From assembly GCF_902686445.1 (NCBI RefSeq), contig NC_062219.1, positions 44,419,056 to 44,483,055 on the forward strand: a stretch of 64,000 bases of DNA, read 5' to 3'. The notes below the pieces were generated by a model. The model made no database searches. It was not told where the DNA came from and saw only the letters and a list, made by a program, of their open reading frames with translations. Both the position numbers and the translations under genes were made by a program. The stretch's first letter is position 1. Every line of letters starts with the position of its first letter. Source of the stretch: Sciurus carolinensis (lineage: Eukaryota > Chordata > Mammalia > Rodentia > Sciuridae). Below, in pieces: positions 48,741 through 60,533 of the stretch.

Positions 48741-50169
48741 AAGAATATCCAGTTTTTTTTCCCAATATTTCCAAGTGACAATGATATAAAGACAAAATAA
48801 TTCATTCTTAATATTTTATTTATCAATAACCCTGATTTCCTATTTTGTGGGACAGGTATTGAATATTGAGCATCTGTGTCATGCCCCTTTTTCTCTTAGA
48901 GTTTATGAGGTAATACAGCATTTATTCTTGAAAAACTACAGGCTATTCTAACTGCTGATACAAAAAAAAAAAAAATTCTCCAAGATAAATGCAAAATGAA
49001 ACAACAACAACAAAAACTTACCCTTCCTCTAAAGCTACAGAAAAAATCATTTGTCAGGCATTACAAAACAAAAGTGCCACCAGTTGATCCTTTAGCTCAT
49101 GTAGGCTAACAGAAAGTATCGGTATTATTTATTGGGTTGATTCACATAGCAAGGTGGTGCTCCATCTGCAGAGTAGCAGGGAAAGCAGAGGATGCATAGC
49201 ATATATATGCAAGTGTGTATGTATTTCCAGCTAGAAATCAGCATATTTATAAACTATGTTGTAATCTCTCATTGCACCTACACCAATTCACACATAGTCA
49301 AAAATATGCCTAAAATTGTTCAGTCTATCCTCCCCAACCCCTGCCAAGCATATCTTTTATACTGCAAATGCATTTAAATGAAGGTCTGTACCACTTTCAG
49401 ACAAGCAGTTGTGGTCAGATCAGCACACTCTGATTTGAAATTCTCTTGTTTGTTTTGAAAAATGAAGGTCCTCCTGCCATTTATCTTAAGCATAGAACAT
49501 GCAGTCCTTTTATTTTAACAATCACCAACTTAAACTAAATTCTATACTCCTGCCTTACAAGTATTAATACTAACCAAGAAGGCATATAACAACTAGAACT
49601 TTAAAGACCTTTGCTATATCCTATGAAACTTTGAAAAACCTATAATTCTAACAAAATTAATCTCATTTGGCCAGCACAGAACTGGTGGCAATCATTTCTT
49701 CTCTCACATGAAGAGGATAAAATGAAATGATTAATAAATTTTTGTTTAAACATAAGCATTGAGAGTATTGTTTTACGGAAGAACTTAGATTTCATGGAAA
49801 GTTATTAGATAAAGATGATCACTGTTCCTGCTACATCAATTTTTACAAAAGAATACATTACATTAAAAATTATAGTTTTGAAGATACTGTAGAGTTGATG
49901 AAGCAAAAAGGACTAGATAGGCTAAAATTTCAGTGAAAGAAAACCACTCATCTGCCATTTTATTCCCTGAAGATATTTGCCAAGAGTAGCATAAGCAAAG
50001 ATTTAAGCTTTACATCAGGATTCTTCCAGGGAAAAAAGAAAGCAGCTAAGCTTTGAAGGATGTTATTTTTATAGCTTTATTTTGGTAAAATTGCTGAAAT
50101 GGTCAAAACTGTGCAAAAATAAATAGAGAATCTGATGGCCATAAATTACCTAAAAGAAAAACAGTACAA
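48741..50169. other. No recognised feature
   Basis: AT-rich unassigned sequence. A 14-base A run is near 48961. Confidence 0.5.
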
Positions 50170-50706
50170 TGCTCCAGCCCAGAGGGCTTCATTGGTGAAT
50201 CCTACTGTTGAAAAATAATAATAAAAATGGAAGTAATTTTATACCAACTCTTTCAGAGAAGGCAAATAACACTTTCTAATGTATTTTATGAAGACAGCAT
50301 AATTCTAATACCAAAACTTGAAAACAGCATTATAAGAAAGCATTATAAGAAAGAATTATAGGCTTACCATGTCTTCTGAACATCAATGCAAAAATCCTCA
50401 GCAAAATGCTAACAAATAGAATCCAATGATATATAAAAAACATAATTTATTATGACAGAATACATTATGACTGGTGGTTTATTCCAGGAATATAATGTGA
50501 GTATACAATTTAAAAATCCATCAATATAATTCACTACATTAACAGAATAAATGAAAAAGTCATATAACCTTTTAAACAGACTCAAAACAAGGATTTGATA
50601 AAAAAAAACTCAAGAACTTTCATAACAAAAATATTTTAGTAAACTATAAAAATTAATTTGATAGAATATTTACATAAAGTTATAAGCTTAAAGTGTACTT
50701 TTAGAA

Positions 50707-50885
50707 CTGAGCACAGTGTCACACATCTGTAATCCTACCAACTCAGGAGGCTGAGACAGGAGGATCGCTAGTTGAGGCTAACCTCAGCAGTTTAGCAAGA
50801 TGCTGACACAAAATAAAAAAAAAAATAAAAAGGACTGGGATGTAGCTTCGAAGCACTTCTGGGTTCAATTCCTGGCACCAAAATA
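50707..50885 (+). mobile_element. B1-dID dimeric SINE
   Basis: The left B1 part is shown by 'tgtaatcctaccaactcagg', 'aggctgagacagg' and a 'ctcagcagtttagcaag' block. The right ID part is shortened but ends 'ctgggttcaattcctggcac'. It sits within an old LINE-1. Confidence 0.9.
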
Positions 50886-50984
50886 AATAACTAAACATTA
50901 AATGGTGACATATTCAACACCTATTCCCTGAGTTCAGGAACAAGAAAACCTGTCAGTACAGTGGAATGATCAGACATAAGTTTC

Positions 50985-51137
50985 CTATGTTCACATATGA
51001 ATGCATGATGAGTGTAACTCCACACTATGTACAACCACAAGAATGGGAAGTTATACTCCAGGTATGTATGATAGGTCAACATACATTCTACTGGCATGTA
51101 TAACTAAAAAGAACAACAACAACTACGAAAAAAAAAA
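50985..51137 (+). mobile_element. LINE-1 3' tail (type III end)
   Basis: 'gtacaaccacaagaatggga', then 'acattctactggcatgtata' and an A tail ending at 51140. It is the best example of this end type in the window. Confidence 0.8.
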
Positions 51138-51321
51138 AAAAAGTCACTAATTCCATTCGACTTTGTACTACAAATATCAGCAGACAAGGAAAAAAAATTA
51201 TGGAAAAGCTAGAAAGAAGAAAACAATCCTTAATCCCAAGTGCTGTGATTGCACATGAAAAAAGAATTCAAAAGGAAACAACAAACAATGGGAGTTAATA
51301 AGTGAATTTAGAGAGGCTTCT

Positions 51322-51850
51322 TGTATTAGGGTTCTCCAGAGGAATATATATAATGACTTGTGGGTGTTCATTAGATTGGTTTACGTTGTCACGGGCTAAA
51401 TAGTTCCATAATGACTGTCTGCAGGTTGGAAGGTCAGGGACAGTAATGGTTTCTCAAAGAAGCTGGAACCTCAGAACAAAAGAGACCAAGGATGCAGCCC
51501 CAGAACAAGACAGAAGACTTGGAAGTCCCCTGGAGAAGTTCTGGGTTAAGTCCACATTCTGGCTGAAGAGTCTGGAGTTCCATGTTCACAAGGGACAGCA
51601 ACTCAAACAAACAAACAAACAAAAAACCCCTCTGCTCAGGAGGACAGCATGCCTGCACAACCCACACAAGCTTTCTCCTCCCATGTGTTCATTTCGTCTG
51701 GGCCCCAAGGGTGTAGGATTGCCACCCATACTCGGGTGGGTGTTCCTTACTCAGTTCACTGACTTACATATCAGTCTTCTCTGGAAATACCTTTACAGAC
51801 ACACCCAGAAGAATGCTTTACCAATCCAGTCAAAATTAACCAGCAACCTC
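51322..51850 (-). mobile_element. ERVL/MLT2-like LTR, antisense
   Basis: From 'ttgtattagggttctccaga' to 'agtcaaaattaaccagc', the order matches the reverse complement of mammalian MLT2-type ERVL LTRs, including the 'ctttacagacacacccagaa' block. A 157-codon frame on the plus strand here is not a gene. (AAAC)n lies at 51605-51627. Confidence 0.75.
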
Positions 51851-53300
51851 TTTATCTGGATAACTAAAAGAAATCATTATTTCTACATAGTGGTAACACA
51901 TTTTTGGATAAATTTTTAAATGATATTTATAATTGTATTAAAAGCATCTAATGAATAAATCTAGATAAACTGAGAAATAAATCTAGCAAAAGTATATCAA
52001 AATTGTACTTAGTAAATTCCAAACAATATGGAGAAAAATATTTAACAAGCTAAATGAATTAAGAGATATGTCATGTCGATGCATAGGAAAACTAAATAAA
52101 GATGCCAACTTTCTCTAAATTCAGCTACAGATTAAATGTAATCTCAAGCCCAATCAAATTCTGGCAGGATTTTTTTCCTAAGGAAATTGAGAAGTTGATT
52201 GTAAATTTATATGAAAATATATTAAAGAATCTTGCCAAGATTTCCTTGAATAATAAGGACAATGTTAGAAAACTAAAACTACCAAGTTTCAAGGATTATA
52301 GTAAATTACTGTAAAACTAATTAGGACAATGTAGTATTGGCACTTAGACAAATAGATCACTATGATTTATTATAAATATGATACTAACATTTAACAAAAT
52401 AACTGTCTTTTAAAAATGTTGGAGATATTGTTTATCCATGTTCAAACAATGTTGATCTGTATCTCATGTCATACATGAAAACAAATTCTAGATTATTAAT
52501 GGACTCAAATGTGAAAGAGTAAACAATAGAGCTTTGAAAATTAAAGTAGAATTCTTAATACCTCCAAGAAGGCAGATTTATTACACAATTCATAAATGAC
52601 TCTAACCATTGGAAATATATAGAGACTTCATTAAGATCAATAACTTCTGTTTATCAAAAGATCCCTAGTAAGATGAAAAAATATAACATACAAAGTAGAA
52701 GATAGTCACAAAGCCTATAAGTGACAAAGGGTTTATAAGCAGAATATATTAAAAGAAAACATCAAAAGACATCAAAAGTTACCTATAAATACCTATAAAT
52801 AAGGATATCCAAATAATCAATGAAAATATTAAAAGGTATTCAACATCATTATTCATCTGAGAAACGAAATCTAAAATTTAAGAAAACCATAAACACACAC
52901 CCAATAAAAAGACTAAATTTTTTTAAAATTTGGCCATACTAAACTCCAGCCCAAACTTAACGCAACCACAATTCTTAAACATTGTCACCTATTTTGTAAT
53001 TGAGTACAATTGGTTTAAATACACTTTGGAAAATTCTTGGAAGTACCCACTAAAGACAATCACTTGCTGAATGCATGACCCAGCCAACTCATCTTTAAAT
53101 ATATACATAATAGAAATAAATGCATCCATCCACCAAGAGACATATACCAAAAATGTACATAGCAGCATTATTTATAAGACTCAAAAACTAAAAGTAAACC
53201 AAATTTCCATTGACAAAAGATTGAAAAAAATAAACAATATTCCCATATAATTGAGTATACAGTGATAAAAGTAATGAATTATTGATAGATTTCACCTTGG

Positions 53301-53689
53301 ACAATAGAAGCAAGATCCAGAAGTATGCATGCTATTTGAAAAGAGAGAGGCAAATTTATTAAAAAGGTGCAAAATTAAAACTTCTTGCATGCTGGAAATA
53401 TTTTGTTTCTTTACCTCACAGTTGAGCACATGGATATATGAACATACATCTAGATAGATACATAAATTCAAAGAGCAGCTACAGATTAAATGTAATCTCA
53501 TTAAAATGCTTTACCATAGGTACTTTATGCCATCATTTAAAAAACTAAAGAAATTTAAAATGGCAATATGCATGATAGGCTAATTACAAAGCTATGATTC
53601 TGAACAAAAAAATTGACACTAAAAACACTCCTTAGGTTCTGCTTGAAAAAATATGAGCTTCTCTTCCTGGCTTTTCTTCCTTTAGTCAG
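53301..53689. other. No recognised feature
   Basis: AT-rich sequence. The block 'cagctacagattaaatgtaa' at 53476 also occurs at 52123, in the old LINE-1. The second copy here may be a displaced piece of that element. Confidence 0.45.
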
Positions 53690-54690
53690 TTCTATCTACA
53701 CTAGTCACACCTTTATACTGAATCTCTTCACTTCCTCGGACAGTCTTTGTTCTCATTCCCTAAAACAACAGTCATGATGTCTGGATACTTACAAAGACAG
53801 TATATGAAACAAACAGCAGGCAACGAGAAATTCAATTTCATCTATCTCTCATGTTTCTTAAAGTAGTATTAATCCTAGTTTACCCCAACTCTCCCATCTA
53901 CACTATCCACGGGACCCATCCAGACTTCTCTTTTTTCCTTTACATTCCAAAGCTTATAAACAAGCAAATCTTGCCAACTTCGCCTTGAAAATAACCAGAA
54001 TCTGACCTCTTCACACAATGCCCACCTCTATGCTTAATGAATTTCCACCCTTTTTCACCTGTATTATTGCACTAATTGACTAACTTGCACACAGTAGCTT
54101 CAGGCTTCCATCTTTGTCCTTTCTAAAGGTTTTTAGCAACACAGAATCCTGACTAATCTTTCTAACCACAAATCAAATAATGACTTCCCTCTGCCCACAA
54201 GCTTCCAAGTACGTTCCACCTCTCAGAGTAAAAAACCAAATTCTTTCAAGACCCCTCATGGTCTCTGTGCTCCCCCAGATCCATTTGGAGCTAGTCTCCT
54301 GTTGCTTCCCCTTAGAACTCTTCTAGAATTACTAGGCAGTCAGACATACTTCCTTCAGGGATCTGTTTGTCTTTTGTTTTCAAGCTTCTGTCCCAATGTC
54401 ACCTTGTTAAAGACACCTTCCTTTTTCCATTACATAAAAGTGTGAAAATCATCTCTTTTTCCCAAATGTTTTCATTCCTCACCAACTTGATTTCTTTTTC
54501 TCTGTAGCACTTATCACTCTGACGAATTGCATATTTATGAGTGTTTGTTTATTTCCTGTCTTCTCACTGGAATGAAGAGTCCTCAAAGGTGTGGATTTCA
54601 ACATTTTTGTTTATTGCAAAATCCAAGTGGCATGTTGTGCCCAATACATGTATTTGTTGACTAAATTGATTAGATGAATGGACAAGAAAG
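53690..54690 (+). repeat. LINE-2 3' half
   Basis: The order 'aatgacttccctctgcccac', 'agacccctcatggtct', 'tgtcaccttgttaaagacac', 'tagcacttatcactctgac' and 'caatacatgtatttgttgac' follows the LINE-2 3' end closely. Non-coding here. The main LINE-1 inserted just past its 3' end. Confidence 0.8.
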
Positions 54691-54696
54691 TCCACT

Positions 54697-54710
54697 AAAG
54701 ATAGCCTCAA
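54697..54710. repeat. Target-site duplication, 5' copy
   Basis: AAAGATAGCCTCAA. The 3' copy at 60520-60533 is AAAGATGCCCTCAA, with 12 of 14 bases the same. The preceding base and complement give a TTT/AG cleavage site, close to the LINE-1 endonuclease preference. Confidence 0.85.
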
Positions 54711-55180
54711 GCAGGGCTCCCAGGCCCAGGAAGTAGGTCCGGGCCCCTGGGAACGTTGCCTGGGAAGGCTGCCCTGCCCAGGCGGTAGTTGTGGACTGAG
54801 GGGAACCTCTAGGAGGGGAAATGACCAGCAAGACCTCCCCATCGAGTGAGTCTTCCCCGCTGGGTGAGGTTTTCCCACAAGGACGGTAAAACCAGAGACA
54901 CAGGCCCAAACAGGCCTTGCCTCAGCCCGCAGCCTAGTTCCCCTTTGGATGACCATTGGTCAACAAGTAGAGGCACCTCTGCCCACTAGCAGGGAATATA
55001 CTCCACCTGAAGACCACCACTCCTAGAGAGGCAGCTTCCTTGGGGAGCACCTCAGTAACAACTTCCTCTAAGACTTCAGGCTACTGAAGGATAAGGGGAT
55101 ACACTAGCAATCTTCAGGGACATTATAAGTCAATAGAGGAAATCTGCAATATCTCAGCAGTTCACTGACACCTGAACAAC
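54711..55180 (+). promoter_or_regulatory. LINE-1 5'UTR with internal promoter
   Basis: About 470 bases, clearly richer in GC and CpG than the surroundings, ending at the ORF1 ATG (55181). In LINE-1 this region holds an internal RNA polymerase II promoter. No tandem monomers of the mouse type are evident. The start is set by the target-site duplication. Confidence 0.8.
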
Positions 55181-56193
55181 ATGAGAAAACAAGGGAAGAA
55201 AATGCCTCAAACAAATCTGGATGTTACATCAATAAAATCCAATGACAGCATGGCAGAAGAAATGTCAGAAAGGGAGTTCAGAATGTACATAATTAACATG
55301 ATAAGGGAAGCAAACGATGAAATGAAAGAGCAAATGCAGGCATTGAATGAACGTACCAATCGACAGTTAAAAGAGCAAATACAGGAAGCAAAAGACCATT
55401 TCAATAAAGAGTTAGAGATATTGAAAAAAAAACAAACAGAAATCCTTGAAATGAAGGAAACAATAAACCAAATTAAGAGCTCCATAGAAAGCACAACCAA
55501 TAGGATAGAACACCTGGAAGACAGAACCTCAGATATTGAAGACAAAATAATTAACCTCGAAAACAAAGTCGAACAAACAGAGAAGATGGTAAGAAATCAT
55601 GAACAGAATCTCCAAGAACTATGGGATATCATGAAAAGGCCAAATTTGAGAATTATTGGGATTGAGGAAGGCTTAGAGAAACAAAACAAAGGAATGAACA
55701 ACCTATTCAATGAGATAATTTCAGAAAATTTCCCAAATCTGAAGAATGAAATGGAAAATCAAGTCAAGAGGCTTATAGGACTCCAAATACACAAAATTAA
55801 AACAGACCCACACCAAGGCACACTATAATGAAAATACCTAACATACAAAATAAAGACAGAATCTTAAAGGCTGTGAGAGAAAAGAACCAAATTACATTCA
55901 GGAGGAAACCAATACGGATATCAGCAGATTTTTCAATCCAGACCTTAAAAGCTAGAAGGGCCTGGAACAACATTTTTCAAGCCCTAAAAGAAAATGGATG
56001 CCAACCAAGAATCTTATACCCAGCAAAACTTACCTTCAGATTTAACGACGAAATAAAATCCTTCCATGATAAACAAAAGCTAAAAGAATATACAAAAAGA
56101 AAGCCAGCATTACAAAACATTCTCAGCAAAATATTCCATGAAGAAGAGATGAAAAACAAAGAAGCAAATCAGCAAATGGAGGAGCTATCCTAA
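55181..56193 (+). pseudogene. LINE-1 ORF1, frameshifted
   Basis: ORF1p is the RNA-binding chaperone that trimerises and packages LINE-1 RNA. The first frame (55181-55828) gives an N-terminal part, a long heptad-type coiled coil (about residues 45-135) and the start of the RRM ('LRIIGIEEG'). A single-base deletion near 55770 shifts the frame. The correct frame then has a TAA at 55798-55800 and continues from 55828 to 56193 with the C-terminal domain ('RILKAVREK', 'RISADFS', 'ILYPAKL'). The full length would be normal, about 338 residues. The broken frame cannot give a complete ORF1p. Confidence 0.93.
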
Positions 56194-56262
56194 AGGAACT
56201 CTCAAATAAAGAGGAACCAAGTCGCGTCAAAAATAAACAAATAAATGAATAAAATGAGTTAA

Positions 56263-59200
56263 ATGACCGGAAATACAAATCATATCTCAATAATAACCCT
56301 GAATATTAATGGCCTGAATTCATCAATCAAAAGACATAGACTGGCAGATTGGATAAAAAAGAAAGATCCAACAATATGTTGCCTGCAAGAGACTCATCTC
56401 TTAGAAAGAGATACCCAAAGACTAAAGGTGAAAGGATGGGAAAAAACTTACCATGCACATGGATCCAGCAAAAAAGCTGGGGTATCCATCCTCATTTCAG
56501 AAAAGTGGACTTCAAACCAAAGTTAGTCAGAAGGGATAAAGAAGGACATTTCATACTGCTTAAGGGAACCATAAATCAGCAAGACATAACAATCATAAAT
56601 ATCTATGCCCCAAACAGTGGTTCACCCATGTATGTCAAACAAATCCTTCTCAATCTCAGAAACCAAATAGACCACAATACAATAATACTAGGTGATTTTA
56701 ACATGCCTCTCTCACCACTGGACAGATCTTCCAAACAAAAATTGAACAAAGAAACCATAGATCTCAATAACACAATCAATAATTTAGACTTAACAGACAT
56801 TTATAGAATATACCATCCAACCAAGAGTGAATACACTTTCTTCTCAGTAGCACATGGATCCTTCTCTAAAATAGACCATATATTATGCCACAAAGCTAAT
56901 GTTAGCAAATACAAGAAGACAGAGACACTTCCTTGTATTTTATCAGATCATAATGGATTGAAATTAGAAATAAATGAAAGAGTAAAAAACAGAAATTACT
57001 CCAACACCTGAAGATTAAACAATATGCTATTATATGATGAATGGATAACAGAAGATATTAGGAAGGAAATTAAAAAATTCTTAGAGGTAAATGAGAACAA
57101 AGAAACATCATATCAAAATCTCTGGGACACTATGAAAGCAGTACTTAGAGGAAAATTTATTTCATGGAGTGCATTCAATAAAAGAAGCAAAACTCAACAA
57201 ATAAACGACCTAACACTACAGCTCAAAGCCCTAGAAAAAGAAGAACAGACCAACACCAAAAGTAGTAGAAGAAAGGAAATAGTTAAACTCAGAGCTCAAA
57301 TCAACGAAATTGAAACAAAAGAAATAATACAAAAAATTGACAAAATAAATAGTTAGTTCTTCAAAAAAATAAACAAAATTGATAAACCTTTAGCCACACT
57401 AACAAAGAAAAGACGAGAGAAAACTCAAATCACCAAAATTCGGAATGAACAAGGAAATATCACAACAGACACGATTGAAATACAAAACATAATTAGAAGC
57501 TGTTTTGAAAATCTATACTCCAAAAAATAGAAAATTTCGAAGATATCAACAAGTTTCTAGAGACGTAGGAAGACATATGAAGTGCCTAAACTAAAGGAGG
57601 AGGACATACACAATTTAAATAGACCAATTTCAAGTAATGAAATAGAAGAAGTCATCAAAAGCCTACCAACAAAGAAAAGTCCAGGACCTGATGGTTTCTC
57701 AGCCGAGTTCTACAAAACCTTTAAAGAAGAGCTCATTCCAATACTTTTCAAAGTATTCCATGAAATAGAAGAGGAGGGAACCCTCCCAAACTCATTCTAC
57801 GAAGCCAATATCACCCTGATACCTAAACCAGACAGAGACACATCGAGGAAAGAAAATTTCAGACCAATATCCTTAATGAACATCGACGCAAAATTCTGAA
57901 CAAAATTTTAGCAAATCGCTCACAAAAACATATTAAAAAGATAGTGCACCATGATCAAGTGGGTTTTATCCCAGGGATGCAAGGTTGGTTCAACATCCAG
58001 AAATCAATAAATGTAATTCACCATATCAACAGACTTAAAGTCAAGAATCACATGATTATTTCAATAGATGCAGAAAAAGCATTTGATAAAATACAGCACC
58101 CCTTCATGCTCAAAACACTAGAAAAAATAGGGATAGTGGGAACATTCCTTAACATTGTAAAAGCCATCTATGCTAAGCCCATGGCTAATATCATTCTTAA
58201 TGGTGAAAAACTGAAAGCATCCCCCCTAAAATCTGGAACAAGGCAGGGATGCCCTCTCTCACCACTCCTATTCAATATCGTCCTTGAAACTCTAGCCAGA
58301 GCAATTAGACAGACCAAGGAAATTAAAGGGATACGAATAGGAAAAGAAGAACTCAAACTATCCCTATTTGCTGATGATATGATTATATACTTAGGGGAAC
58401 CAGGAAATTCCACCAGAAAACTCTTAGAACTCATAAGTGAATTTAGTAAAGTAGTGGGATATAAGATCAATGCACATAAATCTAATGCATTTTTATACAT
58501 AAGTCATGAATCTTCAGAAAGAGAAGTTAGGAAAACTACCCCATTCACAATAACCTCGAAAAAAATAAAATACTTGGGAATCAATCTCACAAAAGAGGTG
58601 AAAGACCTTTACAATGAGAACTACAGAACACTAAAGAAAGAAATTAAAGAACACCTTAGAAGATGGAAAAATCTCCCATGTTCCTGGATAGGCAGAATTA
58701 ATATTGTCAAAATGGCCATACTACCAAAAGTGCTATACAGATTCAATGCAATTCCAATTAAAATCCCAATGATGTACCTTACAGAAATAGAACAAGCAAT
58801 CATGAAATTCATCTGGAAAAATAAAAAACCCAGAATAGCTAAAGCAATCCTTCACAGGAAAAATGAAGCAGGGGGTATTGCAATACCAGAACTTCAACTG
58901 TACTACAAAGCAATAGTAACAAAAACGGCATGGTATTGGTACCAAAATAGACAGGTAGATCAATGGTACAGAATAGAGGACACGGACACAAACCCAAATA
59001 AATATGATTTTCTCATACTAGACAAAGGGGCCAAAAATATGCAATGGAGAAAAGATAGCCTCTTCAACAAATGGTGCTGGGAAAACTGGAAATCCATATG
59101 CAACAGAATGAAATTAAACCCCTATCTCTCACCCTGCACAAAACTCAATTCACAATGGATCATGGACCTCGGAATCAGACCAGAGACCCTGCATCTTATA

Positions 59201-60093
59201 GAAGAAAAGGTAGGTCCAGATCTTCAACATGTCGGCTTAGGACCAGACTTCCTCAACAGGACTCCCATAGCACAAGAAATAAAAGCAAGAATCAACAACT
59301 GGGATAGATTCAAACTAAAAAGCTTTCTCTCAGCAAAGGAAACTATCAGCAATGCGAAGAAAGAGCCTACAGAGTGGGAGAAAATCTTTGCCAATCATAC
59401 TTCAGATAGAGCACTAATCTCCAGAATCTATAAAGAACTCAAAAAACTCAACACCAAGACTACAAATAACCCAATTGACAAATGGTCTAAGGAAATGAAC
59501 AGACACTTCACAGAAGAAGACCTACAAACAATCAACAAACATATGGAAAAATGTTCAACATCTCTAGTAATAAGAGAAATGCAAATCAAAACCACCCTAA
59601 GATTCCATCTCACCCCAATTAGAATGGCAATTATCAAGAATACAAGCAACAACAGGTGTTGGCGAGGATGTGGGGAGAAAGGTACACTCTTACATTGCTG
59701 GTGGGGCTGCAAATTAGTGCAGCCACTCTGGAAAGCAGTGTGGAGATTCCTTAGAAAACTTGGAATGGAACCACCTTTGACCCAGCTATCCCACTCCTTG
59801 GCCTATACCCAAAGGACTTAAAATCAGCATACTACAGAGATACAGCCACATCAATGTTCATTGCTGCTCAATTCACCATAGCCAGATTGTGGAACCAACC
59901 TAGATGCCCTTCAGTTGATGAATGGATAAAGAAACTGTGGCATATATATACAATGGAATATTACTCAGCCATAAAGAATGATAAAATTATGGCATTTGCA
60001 GGCAAATGGATGAAACTGGAGAATATCATGCTAAGTGAGATAAGCCAATCTCAAAAAACCAAAGGAAGAATGATCTCGCTGATAAGTGGATGA
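56263..60093 (+). pseudogene. LINE-1 ORF2 (endonuclease-reverse transcriptase), broken
   Basis: ORF2p nicks target DNA and copies LINE-1 RNA into it. The APE-like endonuclease shows Asn14 ('LNINGLN'), Glu43 ('LQETHL'), the 'GDFN' motif and 'SDHNG'. The RT domain has '[10 protein letters not shown]' and the FADD catalytic box at 58367-58378. The C-terminal CX3CX7HX4C motif starts at 59657. Damage: one-base deletions near 56498, 57891 and 59775, TGA at 57009-57011, TAG at 57354-57356, and further damage near 57530. The longest surviving frame is 57944-59821, covering most of RT and the C-terminus. The total span of about 1277 codons is normal for mammalian LINE-1. Confidence 0.95.
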
Positions 60094-60355
60094 TGATACA
60101 TAATGGGGCGTGGGAGGGGTTAGTTTTAGGGTTAGAGTGAGGGTTAGGGAGGGGGGCAAGAATGGGGGAAGGAAGGACTGTATAGAGGGAAAAGAGGGAT
60201 GGGAGGGGTGGGGGGAAGGGGAAAAATAACAGAATGAATCAACCAACATCACCCTATGTAAATTTATGATTACACAAATGGTATGTCTTTACTCTATGTA
60301 CAAACAGAGAAACAACATGTATCCCATTTGTTTACAATAAAAAAAAAAAGAAAAA
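60094..60355 (+). other. LINE-1 3'UTR with G-rich, telomere-like stretch
   Basis: A G-rich polypurine stretch (60103-60160) contains two exact TTAGGG units (60126-60131 and 60144-60149) and several degenerate ones. The copy at 13440-13510 has the purine stretch but lacks this block. AATAAA is at 60336-60341, merging into the first A run. Confidence 0.9.
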
Positions 60356-60497
60356 GGACCCTCTACTTCAAATGGGATCCCAGACCCAGTTAACACCTGA
60401 CTAAAACCTGTGAGATTTCAAAGAAAGGACTCAGCTAAGCTACACCCATACCCCTGACCTATAGAAGTATGAGATAATAAATGCATACTCTTTTAAC
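60356..60497 (+). other. Probable 3'-transduced sequence
   Basis: About 140 bases lie between the LINE-1's own poly(A) and a second poly(A), inside the target-site duplication. A second AATAAA (60476-60481) lies 17 bases before the A tail. This is the structure of readthrough past a weak LINE-1 signal and retroposition of flanking DNA. The end ('gagataataaatgcatact') resembles older mammalian repeat ends that carry a poly(A) signal. Confidence 0.8.
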
Positions 60498-60519
60498 TAA
60501 AAAAAAAAAAAAAAAAAAA

Positions 60520-60533
60520 AAAGATGCCCTCAA
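60520..60533. repeat. Target-site duplication, 3' copy
   Basis: AAAGATGCCCTCAA directly after the final A tail. It pairs with 54697-54710. Confidence 0.85.

Larger units (their letters stand above)
50170..53300 (+). mobile_element. Old LINE-1 remnant with three nested insertions
   Basis: The segment 50170-50700 matches the ORF2 reverse-transcriptase region of an old LINE-1. 51140-51320 and 51860-53300 match downstream ORF2 sequence, including 'ctacagattaaatgtaatc' and 'tagtattggcacttagacaa'. It is interrupted by a B1-dID (50707-50880), a younger LINE-1 tail (50985-51137) and an antisense LTR (51322-51850). All frames are destroyed. Confidence 0.75.
54711..60519 (+). mobile_element. Near full-length LINE-1 with 3' transduction
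   Basis: In order: a GC-rich 5'UTR (54711-55180), ORF1 (55181-56193), a 69-base spacer, ORF2 (56263-60093), a 3'UTR with AATAAA and an A-rich stretch (to about 60355), about 140 bases of extra sequence with its own AATAAA (60476-60481), and the final A tail (about 60498-60519). Both ends are bounded by the duplicated target AAAGAT..CCTCAA. It has the length of a full element, but frameshifts and stops in both ORFs make it non-autonomous. It is the reference for the other LINE-1 calls here. Confidence 0.95.

Noticed and set aside
48479..48826. Charged open frames on the plus strand and Leu/Ser/Pro frames on the minus strand
   Set aside because: They are by-products of the purine tract at 48538-48740, not genes.
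51446..51919. 157-codon plus-strand frame
   Set aside because: It lies in an antisense ERVL-type LTR and shows no domain. It is chance coding in a repeat.
54564..54956. 130-codon minus-strand frame
   Set aside because: It is antisense to the LINE-1 5'UTR and the LINE-2 end. The GC-rich 5'UTR keeps frames open by composition. An antisense transcript cannot be excluded but nothing in the sequence shows one.
60111..60156. Interstitial telomere from chromosome fusion
   Set aside because: The TTAGGG units are few and lie inside a LINE-1 3'UTR, so a fusion relic is not needed to explain them.
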